DNA of 64,000 nucleotides from Isoptericola sp044389085 (GTDB taxonomy: Bacteria > Actinomycetota > Actinomycetes > Actinomycetales > Cellulomonadaceae): positions 62,001 through 126,000 of the forward strand of contig NZ_JBIRXP010000004.1 in assembly GCF_044389085.1 (NCBI RefSeq), in the 5' to 3' direction. Positions 59,156-64,000 of this stretch are shown one piece after another. Both the position numbers and the translations under genes were made by a program. The stretch's first letter is position 1, and each line of letters begins with the position of its first letter. The notes under the pieces were generated by a model. It was not told the origin of the DNA. It saw nothing but the letters and a program-made list of their open reading frames with translations, and searched no databases.

Positions 59156-60673
59156 TCAGGGGGCAGCGGGTCCGACGTCGTCCCGCTCGAGCGCCTGCCG
59201 GGTGACCGGCGCATCGGACACCTCATCCGCGCCGACGTCGGGACGCCGGTCGCGCGGCTGGCCGTCGACGTCGTCGACGAGGAACGGGTAAGCCCCGGTC
59301 GCGGTGTTCAGGGCCGGGCCGGGGCGCAGGCGCCACCTCCCGTCGACGCGCTCCAAGCGCGGGTCGGCGACGCGGATCTCCCGCGGCCCGACGGCAAGGC
59401 CGACGGTCGCGGCGCCCGTCGGCCAGGCGATGTTCCCGGAGTACGTGACGCCGGCGGGCTGCTTGAGCTCCTGGAAGAGCGGGCCGGCGGTGCCGACGAC
59501 GAGGTTGTCGGCGACGACGGAGTCCACCGGCGGGTAGGTGTAGTTCGCGCCGACCTCGACGTTCGAGGTGTTGTCCACGAACGTGTTGTGGACGACGGTG
59601 GCCCGGTGCACGCGCCAGTGCGCCGACGTCGAGCCGGAGCCGTCCACGTCGCCCCCGTCGATCTGCAGCGCCGCCGTGTACCCGGAGCCGCGCAGGCCCT
59701 CGAAGTAGTTGCCGTAGACCACCTGGTCGTCGCCGTACAGCCGCACGCCCCCGGTGCCCGCCTTGCCCTCCCCGAGGAAGACGTTGCCCTGGATGACGTT
59801 GCGGTCCCCGCGCCGGGCGCTGACCACGCCCGCCGACGACCGGATCGTGTTGTGGCGCACGGTGTTGTCGTCGCTCTTGAGGGACACGATCTCGGCGTCG
59901 GAGTCGCAGTCCTCGAAGAGGTTGTCCTCGACAGTCGCGAACGAGCTGGAGTCCGACAGGGCGGAGACGCCGAGCCGGATCGCCTCGCCCCCGTTCTCGG
60001 GCTGGGCGGGGCTGGTGCCGAAGTAGTTGTGGTCGATCCGGTCGTGCTGGGAGATCTGCGTGGTCCCGCCGTACACCGTGACGTAGTTGCCGAGCACGGT
60101 CTTGTCGTGGAAGGAGTTGTGGTCGATGCGGTGGTAGCCGCTGCCCTCGCCGGAGATCTGCAGCCAGTGCCGGGCCGACGTCGGGTCGGCGGGTTGCGCG
60201 AACGTCAGCGCGAGATCGTTGCGGGTGAACCGCACGTTCGTCGAGGCGGTGATCTTCAGCGTGCTCGCGTTGCGCCAGGTCAGCCCGCGCACGACGACGT
60301 GGCTGGAGCGCGCGATCTCGAGCTGGCCGGCGGTGATGACGGCGCCGCCCAGGGTGGAGCCCTCGATCTCGATCGGGTGCTCGGCGGTGGCCGCCTTGTC
60401 GGCGAGCTTCACCATCGAGTACTCGCCGTCGGCGAGCACGATGCGGTCTCCCGGCAACGCGTCCGCGAACGCCGCGGCGAGCTGGGCGCTGGTGCTGACC
60501 CGGACGGTGCGCAGGGGCTCCGGGTCGGCGGCCACGGCGGCGGGCGCCGCGGCCTCGACGGCCGTGCCCGGCAGGGCGCCCGGTGCGGAGGCAGGGGCCG
60601 CCGCCGCGCCCAGGGGCACGGCGAGGGTCAGGGCGAGGGACAGTCCGAGCGGCAGGGCGAGGCGGTGCGTCAT
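59156..60673 (-). CDS. Polysaccharide lyase family 6 (chondroitinase B/alginate lyase-like), secreted
   Basis: The 505-residue product has a signal peptide (LALTLAVPLGAAAAP) and a right-handed beta-helix region: repeated strands such as GDRIVLADGEYSMV, HVVVRGLTWRNAS, NVRFTRNDLALTF, YHRIDHNSFHDKT, NYVTVYGG and DRIDHNYFGTSP, with DNTVRHNTIRSSAG and GDRNVIQGNVFLG later. This is the layout of PL6 enzymes, which cleave uronate-containing polysaccharides such as dermatan or alginate by beta-elimination; YHRIDHNSFHDKT holds the calcium/catalytic Lys-Arg neighbourhood. The precise substrate cannot be read. It is followed by a PL8 lyase in the same direction. Confidence 0.88.
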   Translation of the reverse strand: MTHRLALPLGLSLALTLAVPLGAAAAPASAPGALPGTAVEAAAPAAVAADPEPLRTVRVSTSAQLAAAFADALPGDRIVLADGEYSMVKLADKAATAEHPIEIEGSTLGGAVITAGQLEIARSSHVVVRGLTWRNASTLKITASTNVRFTRNDLALTFAQPADPTSARHWLQISGEGSGYHRIDHNSFHDKTVLGNYVTVYGGTTQISQHDRIDHNYFGTSPAQPENGGEAIRLGVSALSDSSSFATVEDNLFEDCDSDAEIVSLKSDDNTVRHNTIRSSAGVVSARRGDRNVIQGNVFLGEGKAGTGGVRLYGDDQVVYGNYFEGLRGSGYTAALQIDGGDVDGSGSTSAHWRVHRATVVHNTFVDNTSNVEVGANYTYPPVDSVVADNLVVGTAGPLFQELKQPAGVTYSGNIAWPTGAATVGLAVGPREIRVADPRLERVDGRWRLRPGPALNTATGAYPFLVDDVDGQPRDRRPDVGADEVSDAPVTRQALERDDVGPAAP

Positions 60674-60701
60674 GGTGATCGCTCCAGTGCGGGTCGGTTG
60701 G

Positions 60702-63203
60702 TCAGACGAAGGACGCGGTGACGGTGGCGCCCGCCAGGCCGGCGGTGGCGGCCACGATCCGCCAGCCCGCGCCGCGGCGGGTGACGGTGACGCCCGGGTC
60801 GGCGGACACGAACCGCAGCCCGTCGCGGTTCAGGTCGACGACGACGGTGTCGCGGGTCTGCGTCGGGTCGCTCAGCGCGACGGTCGTGGGCCGGGTCCAC
60901 GCCGTGCCCCCCGCGCCGTCCGCGCCGCCGCCCGTCTCGTGCACGACGACGGACGCCGGGCCGTCGGCGTGCAGCGACCCGCTCACCCCCGGCACGGCGG
61001 CGCCGACGGGGACGGACGCGGGCGCCCAGAAGTTGGCGGCGATCGTGCCGCCGAGCGCGACGGCGTGCACGTCGGCGTCCTGGGCGAGGACGCGCAGCCC
61101 GTCGGCGGTGCCGCAGGCCTCCGCGAACGCGCGCGTGCCGTCCGCGTCGGCGGCCGGGAGCATCACGTAGGCGTACGCCGCGTCCGCGGGCGCGGCGCCG
61201 TGGTCGAGCCAGGCCGTGACGTACGGGCGGGTCACCGGGGTGTCCGTGCCGTACTTGATGTTGATCTCGCGCCAGGTGTGGGTGCGGTCCTCGCGCAGGG
61301 CGTGCAGCCGCGCGCCGCCGGGGAACACGTAGCCGGCCGTGCCGGACAGGTGGGCCCAGCGCACGTCGTCGAGCGTCGCCGACCAGCCGTTCCCGATCCC
61401 CTGGGCGACGCCGTCGACGACGAGCGCGGCGCCGTCGCGCACCTTGCGGTTCTCCACCACCGTCTCGACGCCGCCGGCCGCGGGCGCCGTGATGCCGGAG
61501 CCAACGCAGACCACGACGTCGTCGACGAGGAACCAGCTCTTGAGGGCCCGCAGGTCGGAGCCGCGGGCGTGCAGGTCCTGCCCGTACGCGCCGACCGTGG
61601 CGCCGGGCACGGCGGCCCCGCCCACCCAGGTGGCGTCGCTCGTCTCGCGGAAGTTCGCGCTGTTCGCGAGCCGCGCCGTGTCGACGGTGGTGCCGGGCAG
61701 CCGGTACGGGTCGACGGTGGGCCAGTAGTCCTCGCTGTAGTGGCCCAGGTCGTCCGTGTACAGCAGCACCATGCCGTCCGACAGGTGCCAGCCGTGCAGG
61801 TTCTCGTTCTGGATGGACTCGTAGTTGTAGACGCGGGCCGAGTAGGCGCTGACGCTCACCGCGAAGCCCGGCCGGCGGTGCACCATCTTGTCCATCGCCG
61901 GGTACTGCCGGTGGGTGACCAGCACGCCGCGCGGCGTCGGGCCGCCGGCGAGCAGCGCGTTCGCGGCGACGACGGACGCGGGCGTCGTGGCGGCGAGGAA
62001 GTCGCGGTAGGTGTCCTCGGCGATCCACTGGGCGACCAGCCCGGTCAGGGTGGAGGCCGTCGCCTCCGGCGCGGAGGGGATGAGCCGCAGCGTCCCCTCG
62101 ATCACCGTCTGGGCGGCGACGTGCCCCTGCTTGCTGGGCCGTGCGATCTCGCGCCCGCACACCGATGCGGCCATGTCGCCGCGCACGATCAGCGGGTCGA
62201 AGGCGTCGGTGACCCACGCGTAGACGTTCGCCAGCTCCGGGTCGGTGACCTGCCAGGGCGAGTCGCCCAGCAGGTGCAGCAGCGACGACAGCGTGCCGAG
62301 CAGCTCCTTGCCGTAGCCGCCGTTGTAGGGGTGCTTCCAGTGCTGCAGGAACGAGCCGTCGCGGAAGAAGCCCTCCCCCGTGCCCTCGCCCTCCGCGGTG
62401 CCGCCGTCGACGAAGGCCAGCACGCTGTTGGCGCCGCCGCCCTCGACGTCGCTCAGGGCGTCGCGCACGCGCCCGAGGGCCGCCTCGTCGCCGTCGAGCG
62501 CGGCGCGCACGGCCACGACCGTCGCGATCCACACCCGGTTGGCGCCCGTGGCGATCTGCCGGTCGGCGCGCCACAGGTTGGGGTCGGGCGTGTAGTGGTC
62601 GATGGCGGAGGTGCTGCGGGCGAGGGCGTCGCCGAGGGGCTCGCGCAGCACGACGAGCGCGTCCGCCAGCGCCGACGCCGACCCGATCTCCCAGTCCCAG
62701 TCGTTGTCGAAACGCGGGATGCCGGGGCCGTAGACGTGGTCGTGCATCCACGTGATGCCGTCCACGACGTCGGCGGCCACCGTGGCGTCGCCCGCCATGG
62801 ACGTGCCCGGCGTCGCCCAGGCGACGGCGATCGAGCGCAGCCGCTTGAACGTCGTGGTGACGGTGTTGGAGCGGGTCCAGTCGGCGAGGTCGGGCCAGAG
62901 GGCGGCGCGACCCGCCGTCCGGTCGAGCGTGGCGAGGACGGTGGTCGCCGCGCGGTCGACGCGGCGCACGGCGCCCTTGACGTGGGCGTCGGCCAGGTCG
63001 AGCCCGGGGCCGCCGGTCTGCAGCACGGCCCACCGCTCGACCAGCTCCGCGGTGGTCGAGGCGGGAGCCGCCCGGGCGGGCAGGGGCAGCGCCGGGGCGA
63101 GGGCTGCGGCGCCCGCGAGTGCGCCGACGCCCCGCAGCAGGCTGCGCCGGGTGACCCCGGTCGTCGTGCGGGCAGGCGCGGTCACGGTGTCGTTCTCCAT
63201 CAC
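60702..63203 (-). CDS. Polysaccharide lyase family 8 (hyaluronate/chondroitin/xanthan lyase), Tat-exported
   Basis: The 833-residue product has a twin-arginine signal (TRRSLLRGVGALAGAAALAPALPLPARAA). The alpha/alpha-toroid and beta-sandwich PL8 domains follow. Catalytic candidates are N222 (GANRVW), H288 (DGSFLQHW) and Y297 (YNGGYG); the H-to-Y distance of nine equals that in characterised hyaluronate lyases. The central sheet contains SVSAYSARVYNYESIQNENLHGWHLSDGM and later the usual family WPTVDPYRLPGTTVD. It cuts uronate polysaccharides outside the cell. Substrate (hyaluronan, chondroitin or xanthan) is undecided. It is 28 bases upstream of the PL6 gene. Confidence 0.93.
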   Translation of the reverse strand: MMENDTVTAPARTTTGVTRRSLLRGVGALAGAAALAPALPLPARAAPASTTAELVERWAVLQTGGPGLDLADAHVKGAVRRVDRAATTVLATLDRTAGRAALWPDLADWTRSNTVTTTFKRLRSIAVAWATPGTSMAGDATVAADVVDGITWMHDHVYGPGIPRFDNDWDWEIGSASALADALVVLREPLGDALARSTSAIDHYTPDPNLWRADRQIATGANRVWIATVVAVRAALDGDEAALGRVRDALSDVEGGGANSVLAFVDGGTAEGEGTGEGFFRDGSFLQHWKHPYNGGYGKELLGTLSSLLHLLGDSPWQVTDPELANVYAWVTDAFDPLIVRGDMAASVCGREIARPSKQGHVAAQTVIEGTLRLIPSAPEATASTLTGLVAQWIAEDTYRDFLAATTPASVVAANALLAGGPTPRGVLVTHRQYPAMDKMVHRRPGFAVSVSAYSARVYNYESIQNENLHGWHLSDGMVLLYTDDLGHYSEDYWPTVDPYRLPGTTVDTARLANSANFRETSDATWVGGAAVPGATVGAYGQDLHARGSDLRALKSWFLVDDVVVCVGSGITAPAAGGVETVVENRKVRDGAALVVDGVAQGIGNGWSATLDDVRWAHLSGTAGYVFPGGARLHALREDRTHTWREINIKYGTDTPVTRPYVTAWLDHGAAPADAAYAYVMLPAADADGTRAFAEACGTADGLRVLAQDADVHAVALGGTIAANFWAPASVPVGAAVPGVSGSLHADGPASVVVHETGGGADGAGGTAWTRPTTVALSDPTQTRDTVVVDLNRDGLRFVSADPGVTVTRRGAGWRIVAATAGLAGATVTASFV

Positions 63204-63260
63204 GGTCCCTCTCGTCGTCGAGCAGGTGGGGTGGAACGGTCGTGCGGGTGGGGTGGGTCG

Positions 63261-64000
63261 TCAGCCCAGGAGCGCGCGGCGGGTGACGGCGGCGGCCATC
63301 GCCGCCGCGCCGGCCGGGGTGGGGTGCAGGCCGTCGCCGCTGTCGAAGGCGGGCGCCAGGCGGGCCGGGTCGGCCGGGTCGGTGAGGGCCGAGGCCACGT
63401 CGGCGACGGCGTCGAAGGCGCCCGCGCCGCGACCCGCCTCCGCGAGCAGCGTGGCGTTGACGACGCGGCGCTCCTCCTCGAGCGCCGGCGTCCAGCGCTG
63501 CCAGCCGCCGAACGGCGTGATCGTGGTGCCGACCACGCGCAGGCCCCGGTCGCGGGCGCGCAGCACGAGCTGGCGGTACCCGGCGAGCAGCACGGCGGGG
63601 TCGGTCTGGCTGGGCGGCTGCTGCAGGTCGTTGACGCCGAGCACCACGAGCAGCGTGTCGATGCCGGGCAGGGCCAGCGCGTCGCGGTCGAGGCGCGCCT
63701 GGCCGCTCGGGCCGAACCGCTCGTCGTCGAGCAGCACGCGGTTGCCGCTGATGCCGAGGTTCGCGACGCCGACGGCGCCGCCGCGCTCCGCGAGGCGGCG
63801 GGCGAGATGGTCGGTGAGCCGCTGGTCGGCGTCGTCGGGCGTACCGACGCCCTCGGTGATCGAGTCGCCCAGGACGGCGACGCCGGGCACGCCCGGCCGC
63901 TCGACGTCGACCCCCACCAGCAGCACCGCCGACCGCGTGACCTCCGCGCCGTCGAAGCCGGGACCCGCGTCGGCGGTGAGGTCGCCCGTGCCGACGTACC
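63261..64000 (-). CDS. SGNH/GDSL hydrolase, 5' end beyond window
   Basis: The frame is open to the window edge, so the start is missing; a GTG at 63926 is internal. Visible are VAVLGDSITEGVG (nucleophile Ser), ANLGISGNRVL, VLGVNDLQQ (block III Asn) and DGLHPTPAGAAAM (Asp-His pair), the four SGNH blocks of an esterase. Upstream residues YVGTGDLTADAGPGFD resemble the N-terminal sandwich of secreted SGNH esterases. It lies 57 bases before the PL8 gene in the same direction. It probably removes acyl groups from the polysaccharide that PL8 and PL6 cut (inference). Confidence 0.85.
   Translation of the reverse strand, partial: YVGTGDLTADAGPGFDGAEVTRSAVLLVGVDVERPGVPGVAVLGDSITEGVGTPDDADQRLTDHLARRLAERGGAVGVANLGISGNRVLLDDERFGPSGQARLDRDALALPGIDTLLVVLGVNDLQQPPSQTDPAVLLAGYRQLVLRARDRGLRVVGTTITPFGGWQRWTPALEEERRVVNATLLAEAGRGAGAFDAVADVASALTDPADPARLAPAFDSGDGLHPTPAGAAAMAAAVTRRALLG

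Overview
The window is a piece of a very GC-rich actinobacterial chromosome. Gene content (leaderless starts, CsoR/CopA copper control, a heterodimer-type FluC pair, Tat and lipoprotein signals, an LPxTG surface protein, GH3, PL6, PL8 and CE7 enzymes) fits the Micrococcales, most likely the Cellulomonadaceae/Promicromonosporaceae such as Cellulosimicrobium or a relative; the genus is inference. There is no rRNA, tRNA, CRISPR array, transposase or phage module, so this is ordinary chromosome with some accessory islands.

Layout: 1-338 is the end of a GH3 glycosidase. 433-5046 holds a methyltransferase and a CsoR-controlled copper efflux operon (csoR, a metallochaperone, copA). 5137-7814 is a four-gene ABC-2 exporter locus with its own regulator. 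7955-9183 is an SPFH membrane protein overlapping a ribbon-helix-helix gene, followed by a CPBP protease. 10106-15633 is a peptide ABC importer. 15834-18521 is a large flippase-like membrane protein with a kinase-like domain that appears catalytically dead. Then come a TetR regulator, HU, CopC, NAD synthetase, a histidine phosphatase, an amidohydrolase, a divergent PBP/DD-carboxypeptidase pair, and a MalY-type aminotransferase flanked by 20-bp repeats.

The middle (30095-37081) is a signalling block: a small helical protein, a LuxR-type ATPase regulator, a GAF-GAF-SpoIIE-HATPase phosphatase and an ECF sigma factor with a SnoaL-like tail. It is followed by membrane transporters, a USP and two fluoride channels, an Ltp-type lipoprotein, and a 5'-3' exonuclease. 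42819-49018 is a catabolic island (RpiB-type isomerase, Dak-type kinase, TIM-barrel isomerase, SDR dehydrogenase, MFS importer, GntR regulator) whose composition matches L-erythrulose/tetritol breakdown into D-erythrose 4-phosphate. PEP carboxylase, a CatA-like acetyltransferase and a 1125-residue VWA/LPVTG surface protein follow. The right end (56882-64000) is a polysaccharide locus: MFS, CE7 esterase, PL6 lyase, PL8 lyase and a truncated SGNH hydrolase.

Three genome-scale patterns stand out. First, a family of exactly 42-bp elements ending in TGTCAG...CTGACA: three lie in frame inside copA and a fourth is intergenic, recalling in-frame palindromic elements of Rickettsia. Second, at least a dozen genes have a TANNNT-like -10 box 6-8 bases before the start codon, the mark of leaderless transcripts. 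Third, gene 3' ends carry long, unrelated perfect or near-perfect hairpins, up to 31-base arms after copA.
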